From assembly GCA_017506865.1 (NCBI GenBank), contig JAFCMP010000001.1, positions 806,001-870,000 of the forward strand: a stretch of DNA of 64,000 bases. Direction: 5' to 3'. This DNA comes from Tribonema minus (lineage: Eukaryota > Sar > Xanthophyceae > Tribonematales > Tribonemataceae). Within the stretch, counting starts at the first letter, position 1. The number at the start of each line of letters is the position of its first letter. The notes beneath the pieces were generated by a model that was not told the origin of the DNA, ran no database searches, and was given only the letters and a program-made list of their open reading frames with translations. A program made the translations under genes and the position numbers. Of the stretch, positions 36,185 to 47,486 are shown piece after piece.

Positions 36185-36218
36185 CGCGGAGGCGCTGGCG
36201 CCAGCCGTGGCGTTCTAG
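32459..36218 (+). CDS. SAP-motif and cysteine-rich protein, stramenopile-type family, four exons
   Basis: Exons 32459-33428, 33873-33979, 34927-35019 and 35775-36218 join in phase to 537 residues. Order: a low-complexity N-terminus with acidic (DSEAEEESREAPE) and lysine-rich (RRKKQQKKSQKKNKKKTKR, a likely nuclear signal) stretches; a conserved block FGAVRVIECHRDVGGCGVPS with SWGLALGDKIG; charged helices (SKRERKLCRGETRQWDYKG); NGGCSCAPIK; a SAP-like helix pair (IDKLSLARIKEELRARGLPA, GPKSELARALR); then a Cys cluster (CDTKNCECARNGLQCQADVC, RCC) like CXC/tesmin zinc ligands, GVYAYKEAKV, and a Gly tail. I recall the combination of these blocks from uncharacterised stramenopile proteins. SAP suggests nucleic-acid binding in the nucleus; the function is unknown. 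The alternative third exon at 34313-34354 (NLMIQVFHPALQS, stop) fits less well. Confidence 0.82.
34590..34926 (+). repeat. Degenerate echo array at SAP-Cys gene exon 3 acceptor
   Basis: The exon 3 start (GCAGTGCAAGGAGCTGGACC) has a diverged echo at 34793-34815 (ATCAAGCAGGGGAGCTGGAT). The intron before both shares CATGTAGCTCATATTGC and CATGTACAGTGTTGCTCATA segments and the GCAGCAGTGCTCA motif (34611, 34709, 34817). Confidence 0.5.
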
Positions 36219-37443
36219 TGCTGCCCATTGCGGCGAAGGGCTGCGGGCCTGCATTCGCGCTGCCGTTTTGCACGTATCGCTGTAGGAGGAGGGTGGCGGC
36301 AGCGGTGCTGTTGCGGCAGCGGCGGCAGTGGCGGCGGCAGCGGCGGCAGTGCAGGCGGCAGCGGCGGCGACGGTGGTGACAGCAGCAGCAGCAGCAGCGG
36401 CGCGGCGGGGGGGGCGGCAAACAGCAATGGCATCATGTTAGTAGTAGCGCACGCGGCGGCGGCTGCGCGATGTGGCGGAGCCACAGGCATTGCTCAGCGC
36501 ACACCGAGTGTTGTGTGCGCGGAGCACAAGGGTGCGGCGCGGCCCATGACGCACGCACTTCAAATGTGAAGTAGACGGGTTCGCCGGCGCATGTGTGCTC
36601 TTTGGGGGGTTCTGCATGCTGGGGGGACAGGGGGGGGGGGAGTAAGCCACTCGCTACATACACGGCTCTGGCATGCGTGCGCTCTTTGCGAACTCCGCGC
36701 GCACGGGAGTGCGACCGGCGGCAATTATGGGGGGGGGGGGGGGGGGGGGGGAGACCGCTTGTGATACGGTTTGTGTGAAATTGTGAGGCCTTTTGCGGTT
36801 CTCAAGCGATCGCACAAGCAGCACTACACGCTCCGGTAACGTCTTTATCTTATCTGGGAGGCGAGCGCGTGCTCAGAGGTCCCGCGGATAACCGCCCCGC
36901 ACCCGCAGTGCTATCCTATCGGGGAGAGAGTGTGTGTGCGAGGGGCAGACGGACTGCACGGGGGGGGGTAGGCAGGCAATGTGGGTACCCAACAGCACGA
37001 GCATGTCTGCGTGGTGAATTGCTCGGGGGGGGGGAGGGGAGGCGCCGATAGGCTTGTGTAAGTGTGCTGCGGTGCTTCCGCACAGTCGACTTTGGGCCAG
37101 AGAGATGGCCGCGCGCTACCGGCGCAACAGAGTGGTTGTTGATACATGTGACATGAGGACGGCTGTACAATAACGACCGCCCACGCTTGTAATTAAGGTC
37201 GCTGAGGTGTGTGTTCTGTTTGACTGTCGCTGCAGGACCTGAAGTTGAAGTTGCATGTGCTTGAGGGAGCGGCTCAGCTCAATGCAATGCGTTTATGTAG
37301 CCAATAATGATTTTGTGGCAGTCATGTGCCATGGTTGTCATGCGAGCGATATCAGCAGGGAGTACAACTGAGGGTTTCCATGTGTAGTTTTGGACACACT
37401 CACTGTGTGAGTGTTAGTCAGTGTCATCACCGTTCACGTAAAA
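36219..37443. other. low-complexity 3' flank and poly-G region
   Basis: 36290-36420 is GGC-repeat DNA; a 23-nt poly-G tract is at 36729-36751 and shorter ones at 36632-36640, 36960-36968 and 37025-37034. No exon is supported. The 3' UTR of the SAP-Cys gene should lie at the left. Confidence 0.4.
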
Positions 37444-38197
37444 TCATTGGACTTTAGCAATGTCGCAATATGCCCTTGACGCTTGTTCTTTGGCGGAGCA
37501 CCAGTGCTCGCACTTCTCTTGGCGGCAGCCCCCAGGATCACAATGCAGTACACCTTTCTGCCTGATGCACAGTAGATCATCCAGATCTGGTGGTTTTCCA
37601 CCCTGCTGGAAAATCAACTGTAGGCCACGACTGTGAACAGATCTGGAAAGGGTGCAGTGCGCACCACTGCATTTTGCGTCTTGTTCTGCAACCATTGGCA
37701 GTGCTGTGCCACGAGCTATACTATTTGACAACCAACTGGCAGCGATGAATGGTCGCCGACGAGCCTGTGTGTGATGAACTCATCGCTGCGCCACTGCCCG
37801 CACACAGCTCTAGGTGAGACTGACCATATGCACGCATGACGCTCTGTGATGCGTGCATCAAAGACTTTTTAAAAAAGAAGTCCACAAGCGTTTTCTGCAA
37901 GACGCATTCTTTGATATTCGCAGTGTTGGGCATGATGGCAACAACACATGAAATGCTAGTGCGAGGGTGCATTAGGTCCATGCATATCTTGCACTTGCAT
38001 GGATCTACTTGGCCGCTTTGTCTTGTCCAGCAGCAAGCTGCAGCAACACTCGACTGATCCATGTATGTCCGCTTGTGCAACAGCAAAACTGCAATGATCC
38101 TTTTCAACCGTTCGATACACAGCCGGGCAGGCAATTGCAGTGCGTTAACCCGCCTCAACATGCCAGCCAGCAGATGGCCAACATACGCCAAACCCAT
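37444..38197 (-). pseudogene. Hypothetical ORF pair, perhaps one frame-broken gene
   Basis: An ATG frame 38197-37721 (158 residues, MGLAYVGHLLAGMLRRVNAL at its start) ends at TAG, and an overlapping frame in another register continues to 37444 with a Cys/His-rich part (GGKPPDLDDLLCIRQKGVLH, CDPGGCRQEKCEHWC). Composition is more protein-like than surrounding frames. A single-base shift near 37725 would join them, so this may be a decayed gene or mobile-element fragment. I recognise no family. Confidence 0.25.
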
Positions 38198-39413
38198 TCA
38201 TTTTGAACAACAAGTCAAGACCAGACAAGGCACGCGCACAAAACAGAATCAGAGCAGCAAATGACAGGAAAGCTCAAGGAATGGACGTGCACACCTAGTC
38301 ATTAGCGATATACAGTTAACGTCGCTGCTGGAGGTGGCGCACCATTTTGCCAACATGTAGTGAGGACAAAGGACCCCGGGGCTTCAACTGTGTCTGCGCA
38401 TCTACTGTAAATCCAAAGGTGCTACATAGCTGCTGTGAACCGGCAGCGCCTACCGCTAATGTAGAGAGCGCAGGGCGCAGCGAACCACTAGCTATGCCTG
38501 CGACATTGCGTCGATCTTAGAAGTATCAGACTCCTGCCTGGGGAGAGGCTCGTGCGCGGCGCGCGGGGTGTGACGCTCCAGCCACTTGCAGTTCAACTGC
38601 AACCGGCGGCAGGCGGCGGCGGCGGCGGTGGCGCCGAAAGCGCCACGCCACGCCTTGCCGCCGGTCTCACTGGGGCTGTGCGCAGCACAGCAACATGTGG
38701 CGGCGATCGCGAATCTGGCCTGGAAGAGAATAGCCCCATTGCCTGCCGCAGCCACCCCAAACCCCTCCCCCCCATGCACCCCGCCCCCCGACTCGCAAAC
38801 GCGCCTAAAAAAGCACGCGTCCCGAGGGCTGCCGCCACCGCCGAAAGAGAGTGTGGTGGGCGCGCCTCTCGGGAGCGCGTGCAACATCAAGTTGAAGATG
38901 GGACTGCCACGCACGAACTGCACACACAAGAAGGTAGTACCTCAGCCAGCGCTGCCGTCCCAGAGATAGAGAGAGAGAGAGATTATGCTACTGCCGCTGC
39001 CGCGCTCCTACCGCCGGAAAGGAATATCACTCTGGGATTGCGGGCGCGCTCGCTGCTGCTGCTGTTCCGGGACGCTGCAAAGCGCGCCTCGGATGGGCTA
39101 CACATGAAAGTCTCGGCTGTCGCCTGCGCTGAGAAGACGCTCGGTGTGACGTGCCGCGCCACACGCGAGCTGCTGCATATGCTGGTGCGGAGTTCGCCCC
39201 CCCGCTCACGGCGCGACTGACCCGTCCGCCCTGAGCGTTCGCTGCGAGACGCAGCCCCCCCGTCAGCCCCCTCCCCCTTCCCCGACCTCCCGGCGTCTCC
39301 TGCCGTACCGCCGCACTTAACTGAAAGGAGGGAGGGGAGAGAGTGTGGTACAGGGCTGATTGGGGCCGCGTCTCGGCAAAGCAGCATGCGCGCGTGCAGC
39401 GCCGCGGCGGCGT
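38198..39413. other. gene-free stretch left of the RRM gene
   Basis: It holds a (GA)n microsatellite (38966-38982), CGG-rich sequence at 38606-38630, and the 3' flank of the minus-strand RRM gene. Long frames exist on both strands but have no recognisable domain. Confidence 0.35.
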
Positions 39414-41589
39414 TTAGAACAGCGCCTGCAGGCGCGACGTGCCCGCGGGCTGCCCGCCGTCGCACTCGCCGCCGATGCGCAGCAGCGACGACAGCCGCTC
39501 GATGCACGCCGCGCCGAGCACGTCCGCCTCTGCGCCGCCGCCGCCGCCGCCGCACGCGTCCGGCCAGCTGAATGCCAGCTCCTGCTCCGCCGCCGTCGCC
39601 TTGGCGGCGGCGGCGCCGCCGCCGAAGTCCGCGGCGGCGCCGCCGTTGCTGCCGCCGCCGCCGGCGCCACTGCCGCCGCCGCAGCAGGACGAGCCCGTGG
39701 AGCTGCCGCCGCACGCGAGCGTCGCGGCGCCGCGGCGCAGCAAGTCGCTGGTGAAGTCGCTCGACCATGGGGCCTGGACCGCGGGCGGCGTGTCGCCGCC
39801 GCTGCCGTCCGGGCTGAGCGAGCGCGCCGTCGCCGGCGTGAACGACGCAAAGAACGCGGCGGACGCGTCGTGCGGCGTCGATGCCGCCGTCGCGCCCAGC
39901 GCGAGGTCCGCCATCGCCGCCTCCAGCATCCTGTTGGCGCACAGGCTGCTGCTGCCGCCGCCGTCCGCGCCGCTGCGCGCGCCGCCGCCACCGCCGCTGC
40001 TGCTGCTCGCCCCGCAGTCCAGCGACGGTGCCATGGTGCCGCTGAAGAACGGCGACAGGTCCGCGCCGTCCTTGGAGGGCGGCTGCGTGCTGTCCCTGTC
40101 GAGCGGCAGCTGGAACGGCGAGAAGAGCATGCTGCCGCTGGCGCTGCCGGCGCTGCTGGCGCCGTCGTCGCTGGGGCGCGCGGCGCGCGGGTAGCGCGGT
40201 GACGCCTGCGAGAACGCGTGCCGTACGCTGCGCAGCGCCTCCGCCCTGTTGCCGTCGAAGTGCCGCTGCTGCTGCACGTCGTGCAGCGGGCTGCCCCAGC
40301 CCGCCGGCTGCTGCTGCTGCTGCGCGAGCGGGAGCTGCAGCTTGCGCTCCGCGCCGCGCGCGCGCGTCGGCGTCTGGTGGTGCGGCGCCGGCTGCTGCGT
40401 AGGCGTGCCGCGGCGGCTCAGCGCGTGCTGCGGCGGCAGCGGCGGCGGCATGTGCGCGTACAGCGGCGCGGGCGAGTGCAGCAGCGGCGGCGCGCCGATG
40501 CCGGCGGCAAAGTGGCCTTGCATCGGCGGGGCGACGCCGCCTTGCGGCAGCGGCTGCCGCGGCGCAACTGCCTGCGGCGGCGCTCCCGCCGCCGGGCCGT
40601 AGCGCATCGCCGCCGCGTACGAGTCGGCGGCGGCAGCGGCGGCGACCGCGGCAAAGCGCGCGACGTTGTGCACGTGGTGTTGGTGGTGCAGCTGCTGCGA
40701 GATGAGCGTTTGGAAGCCCTCCGCGAGCGTGCCGTTCGCCTGCATTCCCGACGGCCCTGCGGAGAGGTAGTGGGGGGCGGGGGGGCCGCCGCCGGTGGCC
40801 GCGGCGTGCGCGCCCGCGAGCTGCGCCGCCGCCACCGGCAGCGGCACCACGCGCGGCACGGCGCGCTTGACCTCTACGACTTTGCCGCCAATGGTGTGGT
40901 GCGATACGCGCAGGACGTGGCCTACGCTCTCGGGATGTTCAAAGGTGACAAAGCCGAAGCCGCGGCTCTTGTGCGTCTCCCGGTTGAACATGACGTCCGC
41001 CGCGAGCACGGGGCCGAACTGCTCGAAGTACGCCCTGAAGGTGCTGTCCCGTGTCTCATAGTGCAGACCCCCTGCGACGAGGGTGCAACGACGCATGGCG
41101 AGCGAACGTCAGTAGTTGAACATGGGAGGGCGTGGGCATGGGCAGCCGACAACAGCCAGCCGAGCACTCACCGACAAAGAGCTTGTTGGCCGCCAGTGGG
41201 CTGAACTCCGCCACTCCCGGTGACCCGCTGGGCGTCGTCAGCAGAGCCTCGGGAGGGAACATGCCGGCAGCTTGCCCGGCGTCCATTCCATGTAGCCTGT
41301 ATGAATCGTGGGGGTTGCCTGGCCCGTGATTTCCCTCCCTGTCTGTGCGCGGGACAGCTCGCTTGGCCTCCACCCGCCTGCCGTCAATGATGTGCTCAGG
41401 CTGCGCCAGGGCGTACTCCACGCACGACAAGTCGGCGTAGGTGACGAAGCCAAAGCCTCGAGAGCGCCTCGAGACGCCATCGCGCATGACTATGGCGTCT
41501 GTGACCAAGCCGAACTGGTCGAAATGCGCTTTAAGAGTGTCATCGCTCGTGGCGAAGGCGAGGCCGCCCACAAATAGCCTGTAAGGCAT
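39414..41589 (-). CDS. Tandem-RRM RNA-binding protein (hnRNP A/Musashi/DAZAP-like), two exons
   Basis: Exon 1 41589-41172 and exon 2 41071-39414 join in phase 1 (VG/GL) across a 100-nt intron to 691 residues. RRM1 (about 4-85) has RNP2 LFVGGL and RNP1 SRGFGFVTY; RRM2 (about 137-215) has RNP2 LFVGGL, interrupted by the intron, and RNP1 SRGFGFVTF. This RRM pair with short linker is typical of hnRNP A/B, Musashi and DAZAP1 proteins, which bind single-stranded RNA in mRNA processing or translation control. The remaining ~470 residues are Ala, Pro, Gln, Gly and Ser-rich and probably disordered. The start at MPYRLFVGG is the first ATG; the open frame extends upstream to 41919 without an ATG. Its first 45 codons and 5' flank are duplicated at 47.5-49.2 kb. 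Confidence 0.93.
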
Positions 41590-43150
41590 GCCGCCGGTGC
41601 CCCTCCTGGCGTCCGCCAAACACTGATCTGCTTGCACCAACTGACTCCCCTCCGCGATGTGCCTCTCCGAGTCACTGGCGTGTGTCAGCTCCAGTGAAGC
41701 CTCCAACGCTAGTCTGTCCAGGCGCAGATGTGCGTCGCCGGCGTCGGTGCTGCTGCTGCTGCTACTGTGTCTCAGAGGCGCAGTCCGCCCCTCCTCTGCG
41801 TCAAGCGAGCGGCCAATAAGCTGCTGCACGTTCCTAGGTTGATCGGGGTCCTCGCAGATAACGAGCCGAGGCAGCCTGTGGAATTCCTGAGCGGGCGGAG
41901 AGCCTCCCGGTCTCGCCAACAGCTGTGCTGTATGCCTGCAACGCGTCTACCACCAATCAACGTGTCCGCCAGCGCCTCCGTCAAGGCCCGGCTGCAATGT
42001 TCCCGTCTCGCCTGCAAAAACTGCCCTTCACACTTTTCGACTCAGCTCCTCGCCAACACCTTCCCCCACCAAGCCGACTGCTGCTTCGCCTTGCCCCGAT
42101 AGCTCCGCGCCTTCCCCCGCTCGCCGACTTGCTTGCGGTGCTGTTGGCGTTGCGCTGTGAGTTGCTGTGTGCTTCGCGCCAACCAAAAAATTTGACACTG
42201 TGACACGTGTGAGATTTCGAGCTCCAACGGGCTCACACTCTGGAACAAACGGCCGGCGATTTGACTTCGATCTGATGTGTGGGGATGTGTTTTGCAGATA
42301 CGGCGAGCTAAGATCGTGGGGGAGGCTGGGCCTCACTGCCGGCCCTTGCGCAGGAAGCTGATCCCCATGCTGCAGTGGCTGGACACCGACAGGCACACTG
42401 ACGTCATTGGGGGCAGAGATTTGATTTCAGTCAACCGCCGATGCAAGTTTTGTGTGATGATGTCCTCAAAGGGGTTACGACACGCATTGTGCATGTGCAG
42501 CAGCAGCATGCGATGCCCACGGGGTGACGCTTGCTTGCACGCATGTATTAAAACCACACTCGATGATGACAACTTTTTAGATTTTGAGAAAAAAAGGGCG
42601 CCGCAGCCAACTGCCAGAGCTTCATGACCTGTTTTTTGACGGCCTGCTGCTTGACCTGACAAGATTGGAGCAGTACATGTTGTGACCTGAGCATCACTAT
42701 CACATCAGCACAACATGTCCACCCAGCGTTTGGCAGTGATCGTTGTGCGCATTGAGAGCCCATGTGAGACACCTTGTCACCATGTACATGGAGATCGGCA
42801 TCAAGCTTTGCAGCAACCATTTGGGGTTGTTGCACCGTATGCAAGAGAGACAAGATTCAGTCATTTATGAACATGGCATGCACCCATGTAAAAGTGAACG
42901 CCAGTGCGCACTGAGATTGAGTCGAATTGAATTGCCCGTCAGGGCATTGAGACACCTTCACATTTGCACAAGATATCTTGGGTTCATGGCAGACTTGACA
43001 TTGCAATCATCTGGGCTTTTTTGCACCCAAGGTGATCATTTGAACAAAACGCACAGCCAGAGTTACGAGCACAACTTCTACGTACAACTAGTTATGGCAT
43101 ACAGTTGACAACAAGACATGAAGAGGAGAGATTGCACTTTTGGAGAGCAT
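41454..43150. repeat. Segmental duplication, copy 1 (RRM 5' end and upstream 1.5 kb)
   Basis: This segment is repeated in the same orientation at 47487-49184 with few substitutions and small indels. It covers about 135 nt of RRM coding sequence and the complete upstream flank. The right end fades after AGAGATTG (43127). No open frame in it is conserved between copies except the RRM part. Confidence 0.95.
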
Positions 43151-43929
43151 AATAGCCCTGCGGGCTGGGGGAAAGTCCTAGGGACGCGTGCAGATAGAGT
43201 GCACCGTGCTACAAAAAGCAACAAGAGCATTGTGTGTGCTCACAAGCTGTGGGAATCTGAAGACAGGGTTGTTGTATTGCAAACATGTTGGAAAGCTGGC
43301 CATGCAGACAGGCACACCGGTGTCAGTGCACAGCAGCAGACTCTGAGGAAGCAGGGGGCACAGGAGGCGGCACATGTGACAACTTGTGCAATGAAAGAAG
43401 CAATATCTTACAAATGCCCAAAAGCTGCCAGTGGTTGCAAAACAACACACGGGAGCATATCTTTCCCCTAAACTTGATAGACTTCGAGTGCAAATTTCAG
43501 CCTCGCTGAGCTGCAGGTAAGCCTCCATTTCGTGCGTTTGAAGGGCTGCGCGACTCCACTGTGAGTTCTGTAATGACTGCTCCGCCGCCTGGGGTTATCA
43601 AAGGCATCACCACACCCGACGCTGCTTCATTGCACACTGCAGATGTGTATGTTGGCAAGCAGGACAAAGCAGTAGTTCAGCACACGATGTAACTTTGTAT
43701 GTCATGATTGTTGATACCACATCATGTAGCTTCAAATGCATACACTGTCCAGAGGAATGCACTTACTCCATGCAGGTTTCATGGCAGTATCAGAAGTGTG
43801 CTATCACGTCCTGCTGTGCCAGCCTGGTCTGCGCCTCAGCTGCTCTCATACAACATGATGCTGTTGACACCAGTGCGTTGTTGGTATCACCTGGCCTCCT
43901 GAAGAATGCATTACCATGGCACCTGCTGC
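43151..43929. other. stretch between duplication copy 1 and the 185-nt array
   Basis: AT content is higher than elsewhere. Short open frames on both strands (for example 43178-43528) show no family resemblance. Nothing supported. Confidence 0.3.
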
Positions 43930-44520
43930 CAGATGGCAGTCCAATGCTCACGACGCGCCAAGTCAACCTAGCACAACTTGCTGCGTGCTTACTGCATGCA
44001 TGGCCCAGTGTGACAGCATGCACAGGCAGCTCCGCAAGCCTCGCATGTTGCATATGTCTTCAGGTGCAGTCAGCCCAAGGCAGTCACCATCGGAACAGGT
44101 GGCAAGGACCGGCCATGGCAGTTCAATGCTCATGAGTCGCCAATTCAATCGACCGCAACCTGATGCGTGCTCACTGCATACATGGCCCAGTGTGACCGCA
44201 TGCACTGGCAGCTCTGCAACTTGAAGCCTCGCATGTTGCACATGTCTTCCGCTGCAGCCAGCCCATCCAGTCGCCGTTGCAAACAGTTGGCAAGTACCAG
44301 CCATGAAAAATCATGACTGATGGGTCGCCAAGTCAATCGATCGCAGTCTTCTGCGTGCTCACTGCCCTATTTGACAGCATGCAGCTCTGCAAGCCTCAGG
44401 CTTCTATGTTGAATCGAGGCTCCAGCTTCAGCCAGCCAGGCCAGTTGCCTTTGCAAACAGTTTGCAAGCACCACCTATGGAGGTTCATTGCTGACGGGTC
44501 GCCAAATCAACCGACTACAA
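43930..44520. repeat. Tandem array, about 175-190 nt unit, four copies
   Basis: Copies start near 43935, 44120, 44308 and 44482 with TGCTCATGAGTCGCCAATTC-like sequence, followed by TGCTGCGTGCTCACTGC, CATGGCCCAGTGTGACAGCA, GCAGCTCTGCAAGCCTCGCA and CCAGCCATG. No single frame is open through all copies. It resembles the echo arrays but lies next to no recognised exon. Confidence 0.8.
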
Positions 44521-45439
44521 TTTGCTGCATACCTGCATGTCACCTTCATCACCAGTGTCATGCTCCTCCTCTCGTCGAGTAGCTTCACTTGGACGTGCCT
44601 GCAGCAGCCCACCGTCGCAACAGCCACTGAACCTTGTGCCCAAGGCATTCAGATCGTTGCATACGACACGGTCCTACATGGGTACGCTTGATCCACAGCT
44701 GCATTTCGGCGTATGCTGCACACACGTGTGGTAGCTGAGCCTAGTCATGCTCAGCAGGTGTGTCGAAATTAAGCTGCAGGTGCTGATTGCGGCTCCAGTG
44801 GTGCTGCTTCTCCAGCCATTACCATGGGCTCCATTCGCCGCAGTCAACACGAGCAAGTTGCCACACGTGGCTCAACACTGCTCACCGAAGCAAGGCAGTT
44901 GCTACACCTGAATTGCCTCGAGCTGCGTTGAAGTGCCTCAGGCAGGCACCGTGTGCCACCGACCGTCCTCCGCGGGCTGTACCGCACGGCTGCTCTTCCT
45001 CTTCGCTGCACGCGCCTACTCTTGGCTACACTCTCCTCTTGCTCCCCTTCCCTCTCATGTCACTGCGTTATGTTTGATTCGATCGTGATCTGAATACCAT
45101 ACCGGCGATTGTTATCGGCGGGCGTCAACGGCGGCGAGCGAGCGCAAGCGAGCGCGCCGTGCGCACGCCTTCTACTTCGTGCGCGGGGACTACGGGATGG
45201 TGTTTAAAGTTCAAGTCTGTGTGTGCGCAAAAGTTGAACTTCGAAACCGAAACCACTGAACAAGAAGCGAGCGCAGTGTGTCGGCGACAGAGGAGGCGAG
45301 GCGCAGTGTCGGCGACAGTGGCAGCAGCAGTAACAGCAGCCGCAACGTGCAGCAGTAGCACTTCATCGGCCGTCGCATCAGAGCAGCAAGGTCGCACGCG
45401 ACGAGGTACGAGTGGCTAGTCGTGTCCATCGCGATACAG

Positions 45440-45680
45440 CAGCGTGAGCAACAGGGTTGCTGTGGACCGTGCTAGGCGGCCCGGCCTATGTGAGGAGCAA
45501 CAGCGCAACGTCAGCAACGGCCTGCTGTTGACCGTGCTAGGCGGTCTGTGCGAGAAACACCAGAGCAACGTGAGCAACGTCTCGCTGCGCGTCGTGCTAG
45601 GCAGTCTATGTTCATGCGCGAGAGATACCGCCGCAACGTGAGCAGCGACGTGCTGCGGATAGTGCCAGAGTGGCTTCTCG
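45440..45680. repeat. Minisatellite, about 60-69 nt unit, four copies
   Basis: Units contain GCAACGTGAGCAACG, then CTGCTGTTGACCGTGCTAGG, CGGTCTGTGCGAG. Part is open in one frame (LLLTVLGGLCE, SLRVVLGSLC) but the frame is not kept across all units, so coding is doubtful. Confidence 0.7.
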
Positions 45681-45689
45681 TAGAGTGAA

Positions 45690-47486
45690 CAATACTTCTT
45701 GGACAAACGCGCACAACTGACATGAATTCATCGGTGAATGTCTCACCCGAGGACGCATTCAGTCCTGGTGATTCATCACGTGCGGACCCTCAAATTGCGC
45801 ATGTGCAATTGCTACACGGGCAATCAGCTACAGGAGGATCACCAGATGGGCTGCCACTACATGCAGATTTGCTCAAGAGTCCTCATGGTCTAGGGTTGGC
45901 AGAGGAGTTCTATAACCGTTTGTAGTCCTACCAAGTCTTGCCGTGTGTGTCATGGAGCTTGGCCACAGGAGACCTATGACGAGAGTCAGCAAACTATGCA
46001 CAGCAATGCTCATTTCGTTCAACTTGCAATTTTTATCTGTAGCGAATGCATAGGTCCGTACAAAGCCTACCAACTGCGCACATCGAGTGCTGTTATGCCA
46101 CCAGTCTTCAACGTTCAGAATCATGTGGTCCTTGAACCATGTGCCCCTGAACTGTCCGAGCTCACATATTGGAACCACTACTACATGAGTATGCGTATGC
46201 TTACATTTGCCAATGTTAAATGCAGTGCAACATATGGCTCAGTCTCTGCCCCACCATAATGATTTTGCATACGTGAATGTGTGCCTTGTGATGCTTTGCA
46301 CTGTGCCGCCGTGGCCTGCTCACTGCAGCATGCTGTGCCATACGCTCTCAAATTACCCGTATCACAACAAACCACAATGCTGCCCTGCCTGCGATGTCCT
46401 GGGTGTTGCATGCCTGCTGATTTGGCACTGGTGATGCAAAACCTACATCAATTCCTGCTTGATTGACCGTAGGTTATGACCTACTGACCTACACACCCAA
46501 CACCATCGCCGCATTCACCATAGCTTGCCCTACTTGGATTAGGGTTTCATGGTATGACGCCCGACGTCGAAGATCATTCCCTTGTTGGGTTTTCGGGTGG
46601 ACACACAGACAAACTCTGTTAAAATCCGAATAAACCTTAATATTGAGGCTTTGTAATTACCCACAGCATCACACAAACGGTCTGCAGATCTGTTGCATCA
46701 TCATTATACTTCTGAACCTAACAGTATGGTCTGAATCATGCACCAAACAGGATGAGAAACAGGCTTATAGTTCAGAAATAATTTCGATTTTAGGTCTTTT
46801 GCACGATGTGCAAACGGAGACCTAGTGACTTCGTCCCTAGGAATGACATGCGCCGAGGAAGCAGCAATTCGCATACACTGGCGCAACTGCGGAGGATCGC
46901 AGTTCGCATACACTCGCACAACGGTGGTGGTGCGCAGTAGTTGTGGATAAGCTCAGCTGATTGTGATGTGAGCATGACAGAGGACGAGTCTCGATGATGC
47001 ACGCTCACGCACACCCAGTGCAGCTTACAATTGACAAAAAAAACTGCTTGTAATTGCTTTCAACAAGGGTTAGCGTTAGGGAATGGTTTTTCGTTGGCAG
47101 CTTGCAATTGACAAAACTACTGTAGGTAATGGCTTCATGATTGAATTTTCGTTGGCAGTGATCAGACTTAATTCAGGGTGCATGCTGTGACACCTGACTG
47201 CACTGCAGGGTGTTACAACGGCGCTGTTGCAGGGTCGCCTAGTGAGGTTGCACTTGAGGGTTGTGTAGTTGAAGTGCAGTTTTCTCGCGAGCTCCAGATC
47301 ATTGATGTAGGTGACTCAGCAAGCCTGAGCTGGCACGCGCAGGTTTGCTATTGATGGTAATATCACTTCCTTCACCGGCTTCCTTTCCGGCAACACCGCC
47401 GAGTGGTGTGTCACCTTGTGGCTGCCTCCGTTTGCCTCTGCGCTATGCATTGGTGCGGTGTGGCGTGCTAGCTTGCACGCGTGATG
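45690..47486. other. AT-richer stretch with a direct repeat, no gene recognised
   Basis: An imperfect repeat of about 370 nt (46848-47215) recurs at 49506-49757. Otherwise short frames only (for example 45945-46259 on plus), with no family resemblance. Confidence 0.35.
46848..47215 (+). repeat. Direct repeat, left copy
   Basis: ATGCGCCGAGGAAGCAGC, CATACACTGG, then TTGTGGATAAGCTCAGCTGA and CCAGTGCAGCTTACA match 49506-49757 in the same orientation. The left copy has extra internal sequence. The right copy lies in a SEC12 intron, so the pair spans the SEC12 last exon and is not a simple LTR pair. Confidence 0.75.

Noticed and set aside
38552..39220. Plus-strand 222-codon open frame
   Set aside because: No domain, low-complexity composition, and overlapping equal-length frames on the other strand.
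39360..40202. Long plus-strand open frame (about 280 codons) opposite the RRM gene
   Set aside because: It mirrors codon bias of the Ala/Gly/Ser-rich C-terminus on the other strand, is almost pure Arg/Ala, and has no domain.
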